Below, piece after piece: positions 30,162 through 39,241 of a stretch of DNA of 64,000 nt (the first letter of the stretch is position 1; each line of letters starts with the position of its first letter). The stretch comes from Burkholderiales bacterium. GTDB lineage: Bacteria; Pseudomonadota; Gammaproteobacteria; Burkholderiales; Casimicrobiaceae. The DNA is taken from NCBI GenBank assembly GCA_020851235.1, contig JADZDD010000025.1, positions 186,001-250,000 of the forward strand. The letters run 5' to 3'. Position numbers and translations under genes: made by a program. The notes under the pieces are model-generated. The model was not told the origin of the DNA, ran no database searches, and saw only the letters and a list, made by a program, of their open reading frames with translations.

Positions 30162-30169
30162 GATGCGAG

Positions 30170-31090
30170 GTGCAGCGGGGCAGTACTTGGGATGAATATA
30201 GAGATGGCGAGCTGATCGTGACGCCAGAACGCGCGCCGGTAGCGGTAGTCCTACTTGCGCTCAACGAAGCGCACAACATGGAGGCAGTCCTTCGCAACCT
30301 CGATGGCTGGGCACAGGAGGTGTTCCTGGTCGACAGCTTCAGCCGCGACGAGACGGTGGAGATTGCGTTGCGGCATGGTGTGCATGTCGTCCAGCGCGCG
30401 TTCCGCGGTTTCGGCGACCAGTGGAACTTCGCGCTTCGCGAACTTCCGATTCGCGCTCCCTGGACGATGAAGCTCGATCCCGACGAGCGATTGTCAGACA
30501 ACCTCAAGCGCAACATCGCAAGCGCGGTGCGAGTCGGAGACGCAGATGGAATCAGTATGAGTCGCCGGCTCTGGTTCATGTCACGACCGTTGCCGGTGAG
30601 GCAGACGCTCGTGCGGGTCTGGCGCACGGGGAAATGCCGATTCACGGACGTGAAGGTCAACGAGTATCCGGTGGTCGACGGGACGATTCGCCATGTGGAT
30701 GGGGACATCGAGCACCACGACAGCCCCGATCTCGATCACTGGATGGACAAGCAGAACCGCTATTCGACGGCAGAGGCTATCGGGGCGAGCGCCGGAATGC
30801 CTCTCGCGGCCGAACCGCGCGTGCTCGGCACGGCGCTCGAGCGGCGAATGTGGGTCAAGAAGCACTTTCACGGAATCCCATTCAGGTATCTGGGACTCTT
30901 TCTCCACCACTACCTCCTGCAAGGTGCGTGGCGGGCAGGTTGGGTGGGATATGCCTGGTCCCGACTGCGGTGCGACGTGTATCGCATGGCGGAGTACAAG
31001 CTTCGCGAGATTCGACTCACCGGCCGCCTTCCGCTGAAGCGCTCGATCGGGCCCGGCCAGCCCGATCCGCGCGTCCCGCAGTACGACTGA
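30170..31090 (+). CDS. Family 2 glycosyltransferase, WaaE/KdtX-like
   Basis: 306 residues from GTG 30170. Seen: the GT-A fold N terminus VAVVLLALNEAHNMEAVLRN, VFLVDSFSRDETVEIA, GFGDQWNFAL and the acidic motif MKLDPDERLSD, which places it near the lipopolysaccharide-core beta-glucosyltransferase WaaE/KdtX branch of GT2. The C-terminal half has amphipathic segments (FRYLGLFLHHYLLQGAWRAG) that may touch the membrane. GC content is higher than the block to its left. Confidence 0.82.
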   Translation: MQRGSTWDEYRDGELIVTPERAPVAVVLLALNEAHNMEAVLRNLDGWAQEVFLVDSFSRDETVEIALRHGVHVVQRAFRGFGDQWNFALRELPIRAPWTMKLDPDERLSDNLKRNIASAVRVGDADGISMSRRLWFMSRPLPVRQTLVRVWRTGKCRFTDVKVNEYPVVDGTIRHVDGDIEHHDSPDLDHWMDKQNRYSTAEAIGASAGMPLAAEPRVLGTALERRMWVKKHFHGIPFRYLGLFLHHYLLQGAWRAGWVGYAWSRLRCDVYRMAEYKLREIRLTGRLPLKRSIGPGQPDPRVPQYD

Positions 31091-31123
31091 CGGGTCGCAT
31101 CTCATTCGAGAGACGGGCGAGCT

Positions 31124-33034
31124 ATGTGCGGCGTGACCGGCGCGTGGGTGCGCGATCGCGATCCGGAGGACCTCCGGCAATCGATGGCGCTGCTCGCCCA
31201 TCGTGGCCCGGACGATTTGGGGGAGTTTGTTGATCGAGAGGCGGGTGTGGCGCTTGGCCACCGCCGCCTCTCCATCATCGATCTCTCGCCTTCCGGCCAC
31301 CAGCCGATGGTGTCGGAGGACGGCAATCTCGCCATCGCGTACAACGGCGAGATCTACAACTACCGCGAGCTGCGTGCCGGCTTGGAGGCTTCGGGGGTCG
31401 TGTTTCTGGGCGACTCGGACACCGAAGTGCTGCTGCGGCTCTATGCGTCGCAGGGATTGGCGGCGCTCCCGCAGCTGAACGGGATCTTCGCCTTCGCGCT
31501 GTATGACAAGCGCGCGGGCGAGCTTCTGCTGGTGCGCGATGGCCTCGGCGTGAAGCCGATGTACTTCATCGAAGACGATGACGGCTTCCGGTTCGCGAGC
31601 GAGATCAAGGGGCTGGCACCGTGGATCCCGCGTGGCGCACAGCTCGACGTGGATGCCCTGCATCGGTACCTAACATTTCTCTGGTGTCCTGGAACGAGGA
31701 CGCCGTTCGCCGCGGTACGCAAGCTCGCGCCGGGCGAGGCGATCCGCGTTCGCGATGGACGGATAGTCGAGCGCTGGAATTGGTATGAGCCACCCGTGGT
31801 CCGCCCTGTACGGCGAGCATCGGTACCTGCTGACCCGATCGGCGAGGTACGGGAGGCGGTTCGTCGCGCGGTGACGCGGCAGCTCGTCTCGGACGTTCCG
31901 GTAGGAGCGTTCCTGTCCGGTGGGCTGGATTCGAGTGCGGTCACGGCGTTCGCGCGGGAGCGGTTGCCTGATCTGCGTTGCTTCACGATCGAACCGATGG
32001 GCGGCACGGACGAGGGCGAGGCCGCCGACCTGCCCTACGCGCGCAAGGTGGCGGCGCATCTCGGCGTGCGCCTCGACGTCGTCAGCATCGACTCTTCACG
32101 CATGGCGAGCGACCTCGACGCAATGGTCTGGATGCTCGACGAGCCGCTCGCTGATCCCGCGCCGCTCAATGTGCTCTATATCAGTCGGCTCGCGCGTGAG
32201 GCGGGTATCAAGGTGCTGCTGTCGGGTGCCGGGGGAGACGACCTTTTCACCGGCTATCGTCGCCACCTGGCGCTGCGCTACGAGCGCTGGTGGTCGTGGT
32301 TTCCGGCGTCGGTCAGGAGCAGTCTCGACGGCGCGGCACAACGTCTCGATCAGCGCGTGGCATGGAAGCGGCGCCTGGCGCGGCTGCTGTCGGGCGCAGG
32401 CGCATCGGGCGATTCACGGCTCGCGGCGTACTTCGCATGGGCGCGACGCGACGACCTGGTTGCGCTCTACGGCGAACGCATGCGCGCGGCGGCCGAGTCG
32501 GCGCGCGCGGAGCAGCCGATGCTCGATTTCCTGGCGCGCGTCGATCCTTCGCGCTCGCCGCTCGATCGCATGCTGGCGCTCGAGCAGCGCTTCTTCCTCG
32601 CCGACCACAACCTGCTCTACACGGACAAGATGAGCATGGCGGCGGGCGTCGAGGTGCGCGTCCCTTTCCTCGATCCCGAACTCGTCGATCTCGCGGCGCG
32701 AATTCCGGACCGGTACAAGCAACGCGGGCGCGTCGGCAAATGGGTCCTCAAGAAGGCGATGGAGCCGCTGCTGCCGCGCGAGATCATCTATCGGCCCAAG
32801 ACCGGGTTCGGGGCGCCGTTGCGTCGCTGGATGCGGCACGAGCTGCGGGATCTCGTCGGGGAGTTATTGTCGGAGGCGAGCCTGCGTCGGCGCGGGCTGT
32901 TCGATCCGCAGGGCGTGCGCAGGCTGATCGAGGACAATGACGCCGGCCGCCGCGACGGGGCGTACACGCTGCTATCGCTGCTTTGCATCGAGATCTGGTG
33001 CAGGAGGTTCGTCGACCAGCCCGAGGGGGGGTGA
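31124..33034 (+). CDS. AsnB-like glutamine-dependent amidotransferase (fourth of four)
   Basis: 636 residues. Cys2 is present (MCGVTGAWVR), with AHRGPDDLGEF, HRRLSIIDLS and YNGEIYNYREL; then FLSGGLDSSAV near residue 264, SGAGGDDLFTGYRRHL and LLYTDKMSMAAGVEVRVPFL. Its higher GC content sets it apart from the first two copies, so it may have a separate origin. Stop and next start overlap by one base (TGATG). Probable sugar carboxyl amidation. Confidence 0.87.
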   Translation: MCGVTGAWVRDRDPEDLRQSMALLAHRGPDDLGEFVDREAGVALGHRRLSIIDLSPSGHQPMVSEDGNLAIAYNGEIYNYRELRAGLEASGVVFLGDSDTEVLLRLYASQGLAALPQLNGIFAFALYDKRAGELLLVRDGLGVKPMYFIEDDDGFRFASEIKGLAPWIPRGAQLDVDALHRYLTFLWCPGTRTPFAAVRKLAPGEAIRVRDGRIVERWNWYEPPVVRPVRRASVPADPIGEVREAVRRAVTRQLVSDVPVGAFLSGGLDSSAVTAFARERLPDLRCFTIEPMGGTDEGEAADLPYARKVAAHLGVRLDVVSIDSSRMASDLDAMVWMLDEPLADPAPLNVLYISRLAREAGIKVLLSGAGGDDLFTGYRRHLALRYERWWSWFPASVRSSLDGAAQRLDQRVAWKRRLARLLSGAGASGDSRLAAYFAWARRDDLVALYGERMRAAAESARAEQPMLDFLARVDPSRSPLDRMLALEQRFFLADHNLLYTDKMSMAAGVEVRVPFLDPELVDLAARIPDRYKQRGRVGKWVLKKAMEPLLPREIIYRPKTGFGAPLRRWMRHELRDLVGELLSEASLRRRGLFDPQGVRRLIEDNDAGRRDGAYTLLSLLCIEIWCRRFVDQPEGG

Positions 33035-33840
33035 TGGAGGCCGCGAAGCGGGATGTTCACGATTTCTGGGATCGCGCATCCTGCGGCGAGGACCTTTTCC
33101 TTGGCGGTCGCGAAACCGCGCATTACGATGAGCAGGCTCGGGCCCGTTACGCGCTGGAACCCTACATTCCCGAATTCGCCCGCTTTGACGACAGTCGAGG
33201 ACAACGCGTCCTGGAGATTGGCGTGGGGCTGGGAGCGGATCATGAGCGATTTGCACGCGCCGGAGCGGAACTCTTCGGTATCGACCTCACCTTCAGGGCG
33301 GTCGCCCACACGGCTGCCCGGCTTCGCGCCAGGGACTTGCAGAGTTCGCTTTGTGAGGGGGATGCCGAGAACCTTCCATTCCCGGACCAGAGCTTCGACC
33401 GGGTCTATTCGTGGGGAGTCATCCATCATTCGCCGGACACGCCGAGGGCGGTCTCGGAGATCGCGCGAGTGCTGAAGCCCGGTGGTATCGCGCGGATCAT
33501 GGTGTATCACAAGCACAGTCTCGTCGGCGCCATGCTCTGGGTGCGCTACGCGTTGCTTGCGCTCAAGCCGTTCACTTCAATGAATGCAATCTACGCGCGA
33601 CACCTCGAGAGCCCCGGGACCAAGGCCTACTCGACCAGCGAGATCCGTCAGTTGTTCGCGCGGTTCTCGAAGCTGGAGATGAAGATCGAACTTTCGCATG
33701 GGGATCTTCTGTCCGAGCACGCGGGGCAGAGGCATGGAGGCATTGCGCTATCCTTGGCGCGCCGCGTATGGCCGCGGAAGCTGGTTCAGCGCTACATGTC
33801 CCGGTTTGGTCTTTTCCTTTGCATCACGGCGACCAGGTGA
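33034..33840 (+). CDS. Class I SAM-dependent methyltransferase (Methyltransf_11 type)
   Basis: 268 residues from ATG 33034. Seen: motif I VLEIGVGLGADHERFARAG, acidic post-I GIDLT, motif II-like DAENLPFPDQSFDRVYSWGV and VLKPGGIARIMVY. Coupled to the fourth amidotransferase, so it likely modifies the same glycan; O- versus N-methylation cannot be decided. The C-terminal third is basic and moderately hydrophobic (LVGAMLWVRYALLALKPF). Confidence 0.82.
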   Translation: MEAAKRDVHDFWDRASCGEDLFLGGRETAHYDEQARARYALEPYIPEFARFDDSRGQRVLEIGVGLGADHERFARAGAELFGIDLTFRAVAHTAARLRARDLQSSLCEGDAENLPFPDQSFDRVYSWGVIHHSPDTPRAVSEIARVLKPGGIARIMVYHKHSLVGAMLWVRYALLALKPFTSMNAIYARHLESPGTKAYSTSEIRQLFARFSKLEMKIELSHGDLLSEHAGQRHGGIALSLARRVWPRKLVQRYMSRFGLFLCITATR

Positions 33841-33887
33841 TCGTGGGCTCTCCCCTCCGCGGTGATTCGTGGGGATGTGAAAGGACG

Positions 33888-33913
33888 GCGTCGGCCTGAA
33901 GGCCGATCCACAC
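33888..33913. repeat. REP-like palindrome (single unit)
   Basis: Unit GCGTCGGCCTGAAGGCCGAT with the perfect 16-nt palindrome TCGGCCTGAAGGCCGA disrupted only at the centre. Same family as the copies at 39.1, 41.4 and 42.2 kb. Lies between the methyltransferase and the WxcM-like gene. Confidence 0.75.
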
Positions 33914-34001
33914 GGATGGAAGGACGTGTCCGGATTCTTGTGTGTGAGGCATATCATGGCTGGTGACAGGCAAACTGTCCCGAACGTTACGGAATCGAAC
34001 C

Positions 34002-34937
34002 ATGAGCGAGCATCAGCCCTACATTCATCCACTAGCGGATGTTCAGACCACGAAGGTCGGTGCAGGAACGAGACTATGGCAATTCGTCGTAGCCCTGCCG
34101 GGAGCCGAAATCGGCTCGGACTGCATCATCTGCTCGCATTGCTTCATCGAGAACGACGTGGTCATAGGCGACCGGGTGACGGTGAAAAATGGCGTCCAGC
34201 TTTGGGACGGCCTGCGGGTGGGTGATGACGTGTTCATCGGCCCGAATGTCACGTTCACCAACGACCGATATCCGCGCAGCCGGCAACACCCGGGGAGCTT
34301 CCTGCAGACCCACATCGACCCGGGTGCATCCATCGGCGGTGGGGCGACACTGGTCCCTGGCATCCGCATCGGCAGGAATGCGCTGGTTGGCGCAGGCGCG
34401 GTCGTCACCCGCTCGATCCCACCCAACGCGATCGTGGTTGGCAACCCTACCCGTATCGTCGGCTACGTGGATGCGAAGGAGCATTTGCAGAACAAGGATT
34501 CAGCCAAAGACTTGCCTGCCCAAGCCGAAGGCATGGGTACCCGGTTCTATCAACTGCCCAGGATCATCGATATCCGTGGCAGCCTGAGCGCGGGCGAGTT
34601 CGAGAAGTCGATTCCCTTTGCGGTGAAGCGCTACTTTCTCGTCTTCAACGTCCCCAGTGCCGAGACAAGGGGCGAGCACGCCCACCACGCGTGCCACCAG
34701 TTCCTGGTCTGCGTGCACGGCTCGGTTTCCGTGGTGCTGGACGATGGCGATGGCCGGGAGGAATACATCCTCGATCGGCCCGATGCCGGCCTCTACATCC
34801 CTCCGATGACCTGGGGTATCCAGTACAAGTACTCGGCCGATGCCGTTCTGCTCGTTTTCGCCTCGCACTACTACGACGCCGACGACTACATCCGCGACTA
34901 CGACGAGTTCCTCAAGCTCGCAAGGAACAAGGCTTGA
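34002..34937 (+). CDS. WxcM-like bifunctional acetyltransferase / sugar 3,4-ketoisomerase
   Basis: 311 residues from ATG 34002. The N-terminal half is a left-handed beta-helix acyltransferase (hexapeptide repeats such as [20 protein letters not shown] and [21 protein letters not shown]). The C-terminal half is a cupin-type FdtA-like ketoisomerase ([38 protein letters not shown]). Known WxcM/FdtD fusions isomerise dTDP-4-keto-6-deoxyglucose and acetylate the later 3-amino sugar. Coupled to an FdtB-like aminotransferase (TTGA overlap). rmlA/rmlB are not in the window. Confidence 0.88.
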   Translation: MSEHQPYIHPLADVQTTKVGAGTRLWQFVVALPGAEIGSDCIICSHCFIENDVVIGDRVTVKNGVQLWDGLRVGDDVFIGPNVTFTNDRYPRSRQHPGSFLQTHIDPGASIGGGATLVPGIRIGRNALVGAGAVVTRSIPPNAIVVGNPTRIVGYVDAKEHLQNKDSAKDLPAQAEGMGTRFYQLPRIIDIRGSLSAGEFEKSIPFAVKRYFLVFNVPSAETRGEHAHHACHQFLVCVHGSVSVVLDDGDGREEYILDRPDAGLYIPPMTWGIQYKYSADAVLLVFASHYYDADDYIRDYDEFLKLARNKA

Positions 34938-36028
34938 TCCCGTTTCTCGACCTGAAGGCACCTCACGTCGAACTCCGCGCCGAAATCGACGCTGCCATCG
35001 CCCGTGTGCTCGATTCGGGCTGGTACATCCTTGGCCCGGAGGTGGAAGTCTTCGAGGCCGAGTTCGCCGCCTACTGTCAGGTCGACCACGCCGTGGGCGT
35101 GGCCAACGGCCTGGACGCCCTGCACCTGGCTTTGCGCGCCATGGACATCGGCCCGGGCGACGAGGTCATCGTGCCGTCAAACACCTACATCGCCACCTGG
35201 CTTGCGGTGAGCCAGTGCGGCGCGTTGCCGGTGCCGGTGGAACCGGTGGAGGCCACCCACAACCTGGACCCGGCGCGGATCGAGGCAGCCCTCACCCGGC
35301 GCACCAAGGCCATCCTGCCGGTGCACCTGTACGGCCAGCCGGCCGACTTGGACCCAATCCTGGCTATCGCCCGCAGCCACGGCCTGCGCACGCTGGAAGA
35401 CGGTGCCCAAGCCCACGGCGCCCGCTACAAGGGCCGGCGCATCGGTGGCCACGGCGACGCGGTGGCCTGGAGTTTCTACCCAGGCAAGAACTTGGGCGCG
35501 TTGGGCGACGGCGGCGCGGTCACCACCAACGACCCGGAGCTGGCCCAGCGCCTGCGCGTGTTGCGCAACTACGGCTCGCAGGTGAAGTACGTCAACGAGG
35601 TGCAGGGCTGGAACAGCCGCCTGGATCCCCTGCAGGCGGCGGTGCTGCGGGTGAAGCTGGCGCACCTGGACGCCTGGAACGCGCGCCGCGCCGCCCTCGC
35701 ACGCCTGTACCTTGACGGACTGGCCGGCACCGGCCTGGTCCTGCCTGCCGTGCCCGAATGGGCCGACCCAGCCTGGCACCTGTTCGTGGTGCGCCACCCC
35801 CGGCGCGACGCCCTGCAGCAGGCGCTAGCCGACGCCGGCATCGGCACCTTGATCCACTACCCCATCCCGCCGCACAAGCAGCAGGCCTATGCCGAGGCCG
35901 GGTTCGCATCCGACGCCTTCCCGCTGGCCTGCACCCTGGCCGACCAGGTGCTGAGCCTGCCGATGGGGCCGCAGCTTTCCTTTGGGGCTGCAACACGTGT
36001 CATAGACGTCATTCGGCAGGGTTGCTGA
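34934..36028 (+). CDS. FdtB-like dTDP-3-keto-sugar aminotransferase (DegT/DnrJ/EryC1)
   Basis: PLP-dependent sugar aminotransferase of 364 residues from TTG 34934. Seen: [54 protein letters not shown], and the PLP lysine in [19 protein letters not shown], then [18 protein letters not shown]. With the WxcM-like enzyme it would make a dTDP-3-acetamido-3,6-dideoxyhexose such as Fuc3NAc or Qui3NAc. This part is GC-rich again. Sugar stereochemistry cannot be read from sequence. Confidence 0.88.
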   Translation: MIPFLDLKAPHVELRAEIDAAIARVLDSGWYILGPEVEVFEAEFAAYCQVDHAVGVANGLDALHLALRAMDIGPGDEVIVPSNTYIATWLAVSQCGALPVPVEPVEATHNLDPARIEAALTRRTKAILPVHLYGQPADLDPILAIARSHGLRTLEDGAQAHGARYKGRRIGGHGDAVAWSFYPGKNLGALGDGGAVTTNDPELAQRLRVLRNYGSQVKYVNEVQGWNSRLDPLQAAVLRVKLAHLDAWNARRAALARLYLDGLAGTGLVLPAVPEWADPAWHLFVVRHPRRDALQQALADAGIGTLIHYPIPPHKQQAYAEAGFASDAFPLACTLADQVLSLPMGPQLSFGAATRVIDVIRQGC

Positions 36029-36029
36029 G

Positions 36030-37541
36030 GTGAGCGACAACGCGTCCTACCGCCAGATCCTGCGATCCTCGTCAATCATCGGTGGAGCTTCGGCGTTCAA
36101 CATCGTCATCAGCCTTCTGCGCACCAAGGTTGTGGCGATGTTGTTGGGACCCGCGGGCATTGGCCTGATCGGCCTGTTGCACAACCTGATGTCAGCGGCG
36201 GCAACGGCTTCCGCGCTTGGGTTTGGCAATGCGGGGACACGGCAAATTGCCGAGGCAAACGGTCAGGATGACCTGTTGGCCATATCAGTTGCGCGACGCG
36301 CGCTGTTTTGGGGAACACTGGCGTTGGCAATGGCGGGAAGCCTGGTGTTCTGGCTGTTGCGAGGCGTGATTGCACAGCATGTGCTGGGTGATCGAGAACT
36401 TGCATCCGCCGTGGGTTGGCTGGCGCTGGGCGTAGGGTTGACGGTGGCCACGGGTTCGCAGAGTGCGTTGCTCACAGGGATGCGACGCATCGGCGATGTT
36501 GCAAGGTTGCAGATTGCCGCATCGGTGCCGTCCACGGTGGTTGGCCTTGCTGCAATTTGGTGGCTGGGAACCAAAGGCATTCTGCTGTATGTGTTGATTG
36601 GGCCGGCGGTCGGTTTCCTGTTCGGGTATCTGTATGCGGCACGATTGCCACGTATCAAGACTGGGCCGCCGTCGAGAACGGAACTGATAGGGCAATGGAA
36701 GGCCCTGCTGGGTTTGGGTTCGAACTTCATGGTGGCCGGTTTGACGGTCACCTTGGGCCAGTTGTTTGTGCGAACACTGGTACAACGGGAGTTGGGGCCA
36801 ACCGCACTGGGACAGTTCCAGGCAGCGTGGGCGCTCTCCACTGCCTACATTGGCTTTGTATTAGGGGCCATGGGTACCGATTACTATCCGCGGCTCACGG
36901 CGGTGATTGAGGACAAGGCGACTGCCAACCGACTTGTCAATGAGCAGGCCGAGGTTGCGTTGTTGCTGGCAGGGCCGGTGTTCCTGGCAATCGTGGCACT
37001 GGCTCCCTGGGCGGTCAGGCTGTTCTACACCGCCGAATTCCAAGAGGCGATCAGCATCTTGCGGTGGCAGGTCTTGGGGGACATCCTGAGAACTGCTTCT
37101 GTCCCGGTAGGTTACATCATGCTGGCGGCGGGGGCGGGACGCACGTTCATGCTCAGCGAGGCCTTTGCCATCGGCGTGTTCGTGGTTGCGGTTTGGGTGG
37201 GGCTGCCGTTGTTTGGAATACAGGCCACGGGAATTGGCTTTGCATTGATGTATGCGTGCTACCTGCCCCTGGTGTATTGGCTGGCAAGGCGAAGGACCGG
37301 GTTTTCATGGATACGCCGGGTGGCGTGGCAAGGAGTGCTTCTGTTCGTGGCTGCGGTCTTCGTATGCATGCTGGCAGGGTGGCGAGAATGGGCGGGGGCG
37401 CTGTCTGGTGTCTTGGCAGCACTTATTTTTGGCGCATCTGGCTTGGGAAGGCTTGCCCAGATGATCGGTGATGAAGGGCGGCTTGGGCGCTTGGTAGTTA
37501 TTGGCAACCAAGTGATTGCAAGATTGAAAGTGTGGAGATAA
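36030..37541 (+). CDS. Wzx-like polysaccharide repeat-unit flippase
   Basis: 503 residues from GTG 36030, two nt after the aminotransferase stop, with about 12-14 hydrophobic segments typical of the MOP/PST family. Seen: an N terminus like Wzx/RfbX (RSSSIIGGASAFNIVISLLR, KVVAMLLGPAGIGLIGLL). Expected to move undecaprenyl-linked repeats across the inner membrane. The DNA is again lower in GC, as is common for wzx genes. Confidence 0.87.
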   Translation: MSDNASYRQILRSSSIIGGASAFNIVISLLRTKVVAMLLGPAGIGLIGLLHNLMSAAATASALGFGNAGTRQIAEANGQDDLLAISVARRALFWGTLALAMAGSLVFWLLRGVIAQHVLGDRELASAVGWLALGVGLTVATGSQSALLTGMRRIGDVARLQIAASVPSTVVGLAAIWWLGTKGILLYVLIGPAVGFLFGYLYAARLPRIKTGPPSRTELIGQWKALLGLGSNFMVAGLTVTLGQLFVRTLVQRELGPTALGQFQAAWALSTAYIGFVLGAMGTDYYPRLTAVIEDKATANRLVNEQAEVALLLAGPVFLAIVALAPWAVRLFYTAEFQEAISILRWQVLGDILRTASVPVGYIMLAAGAGRTFMLSEAFAIGVFVVAVWVGLPLFGIQATGIGFALMYACYLPLVYWLARRRTGFSWIRRVAWQGVLLFVAAVFVCMLAGWREWAGALSGVLAALIFGASGLGRLAQMIGDEGRLGRLVVIGNQVIARLKVWR

Positions 37542-37605
37542 GTGGTGGAGTTGGGCTGTCGCCCACATTTTCCAGACAACCAGGGCGGCACGTGGCGACG
37601 CATGA

Positions 37606-38955
37606 ATGAAGAACGACGAACAACACGATGAAGAACCAGCCTCCATGGGAGGTGGCCAGCGCATCGTTTTCATCTACGGTTCGTTGGATATGGGCGGTGT
37701 GGAAACCTACATTCTGAGGTTGTCCAACTGGCTTGTATCGCGCGGGATTGCTGTAACCCTCTTGCTGGTCAAGCCAGGCAAGCTTGACAGCTTGCTGTTA
37801 CCAGCAGTGGTTCGGGTCTATGGGGTTACGGACAACGCGGTTTTCTTGAAGAAGAAAGGAATCCCGGCGGAAGCAGAAGACGCCCTGCGTTCTGCGACAA
37901 TCCTGTTCGCATTGGATCCGTTCTCCTCCTTCAGGACAACGGCATTGCTGTCGCGATCCAATCCTTTGGCAAGAGTTGCTCATGGCGTGTTTCATCCGAG
38001 GATTTATTTCCTCCATGACCCGCGACCAACAGGTTCTGATCGGCTAATGAAGAAACTCTTGCAGGACGTTCTGGAACCTTCAAACCTCCTATTCATGAAT
38101 GAAGCATGCAGAGCGAGTCATGGACGCGAGTTCGGACTGGATTTTTCCAATGCATCGGTCTTCCCATTGCCAATAGCAGGTGTCAGGGAGGTGCCCTGTG
38201 GTGCAAGGGGGCGGCGAATCGTATCGGTCGGTCGCCTGACTTCCTTCAAGACCTATAACTTGTACATGCTGGACGTCGTTCGCGAACTGTTGGATAGAGG
38301 GTTCCATGACGTTCGTTGGGACGTCTATGGCGATGGCCCCATGCGGCCAGAGATGCTCAAGAGAGTTGATGAACTCTCCTTGACTGGCCATGTGTTCATG
38401 CATGGCGAGATCGCCTACCAGCAATTCAGTGATGCCGTGTGCGGGGCGGAGGTGTTCGTTGGCATGGGCACGGCATTGATTGAAGCCGCTGCCCACGGGG
38501 TGGTTTGTGTGCCCGCGATTGACAGTGCAAACGCAAAGTCCTATGGGTATTTCCACGATCTTGACGGTTATTCTGTCGGCGAACATGCAAGTGCTGCGCC
38601 ATCGATTCCAGTGACTGAGTTGATAGTAGATATATTCAATCTTGATGATTGGGCCTATCAGGCGTTGGTGGCCGAAGAGGTTGCACGTGCCAGACAGTTT
38701 GATATTGAGACCATCGGCGGGAGATTCCTGGAAACTACATCCAGAACCCAAAGTGTTGAATCCCATAGGCGGCTGCCGCCCTCCATGCGCTGGCGCTATG
38801 CGACCATTGTCCTGATGGGCACCATGGCCGGCTTCTTTTCGAAAGCTGTTGCCAAAGGTCTGCGGATCGTTCTCCCAACGAGCATGTGGATCCGGTTGCG
38901 CGAAATGAACAGGAGGAGGCATGCCGTGAAGAATCGTTCCGAACTTTCCGCTTAG
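37606..38955 (+). CDS. Glycosyltransferase, GT4-like
   Basis: 449 residues. Seen: VFIYGSLDMGGVETYILRLSNWL (glycine-rich GT-B start), RRIVSVGRLTSFKTYNLYML, WDVYGDGPMRPEMLKRV, and VFVGMGTALIEAAAHGVVCV as the C-terminal nucleotide-sugar region. The last ~80 residues are extra and basic, with a hydrophobic stretch (YATIVLMGTMAGFFSKAV), perhaps membrane contact. Start ATG 37606; ATG 37645 is an alternative. Confidence 0.78.
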   Translation: MKNDEQHDEEPASMGGGQRIVFIYGSLDMGGVETYILRLSNWLVSRGIAVTLLLVKPGKLDSLLLPAVVRVYGVTDNAVFLKKKGIPAEAEDALRSATILFALDPFSSFRTTALLSRSNPLARVAHGVFHPRIYFLHDPRPTGSDRLMKKLLQDVLEPSNLLFMNEACRASHGREFGLDFSNASVFPLPIAGVREVPCGARGRRIVSVGRLTSFKTYNLYMLDVVRELLDRGFHDVRWDVYGDGPMRPEMLKRVDELSLTGHVFMHGEIAYQQFSDAVCGAEVFVGMGTALIEAAAHGVVCVPAIDSANAKSYGYFHDLDGYSVGEHASAAPSIPVTELIVDIFNLDDWAYQALVAEEVARARQFDIETIGGRFLETTSRTQSVESHRRLPPSMRWRYATIVLMGTMAGFFSKAVAKGLRIVLPTSMWIRLREMNRRRHAVKNRSELSA

Positions 38956-39075
38956 TCCCAGCCTCCCCCGAAGTCATGATGCCTTGATGCTAGGCAAGAG
39001 CCGACACGTCAGAACCCCGGATCGCTTGGTTCGAGTGCCGGCCATTGAGGATGTCAGTGGGAGCGGGGACATGCG

Positions 39076-39199
39076 GTCCGGGCTTCAACCCGACGGGAAT
39101 CGATGATCGGAGCTGATGTCGCGATGTGTGGAGAGGCACGCGGCGTCGGCCTGAAGGCCGACCCTCGGGATAATGCTGTAGGTCAGGCTTCAGCCCGAC
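39076..39199. repeat. REP-like palindromes, three units
   Basis: Units at 39076-39094 (TCCGGGCTTCAACCCGAC), 39143-39163 (GTCGGCCTGAAGGCCGACC) and 39178-39199 (GTAGGTCAGGCTTCAGCCCGAC), in the 286-nt gap before the fused oxidoreductase gene. Each is a short inverted repeat with a TTCA/TGAA loop. The last two form a pair like those at 41.4 and 42.2 kb. I see no gene in this gap. Confidence 0.8.
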
Positions 39200-39241
39200 A
39201 GAGGCGAATGTTGATCTCTTTGTGACCCCGGCCGCGATCCA

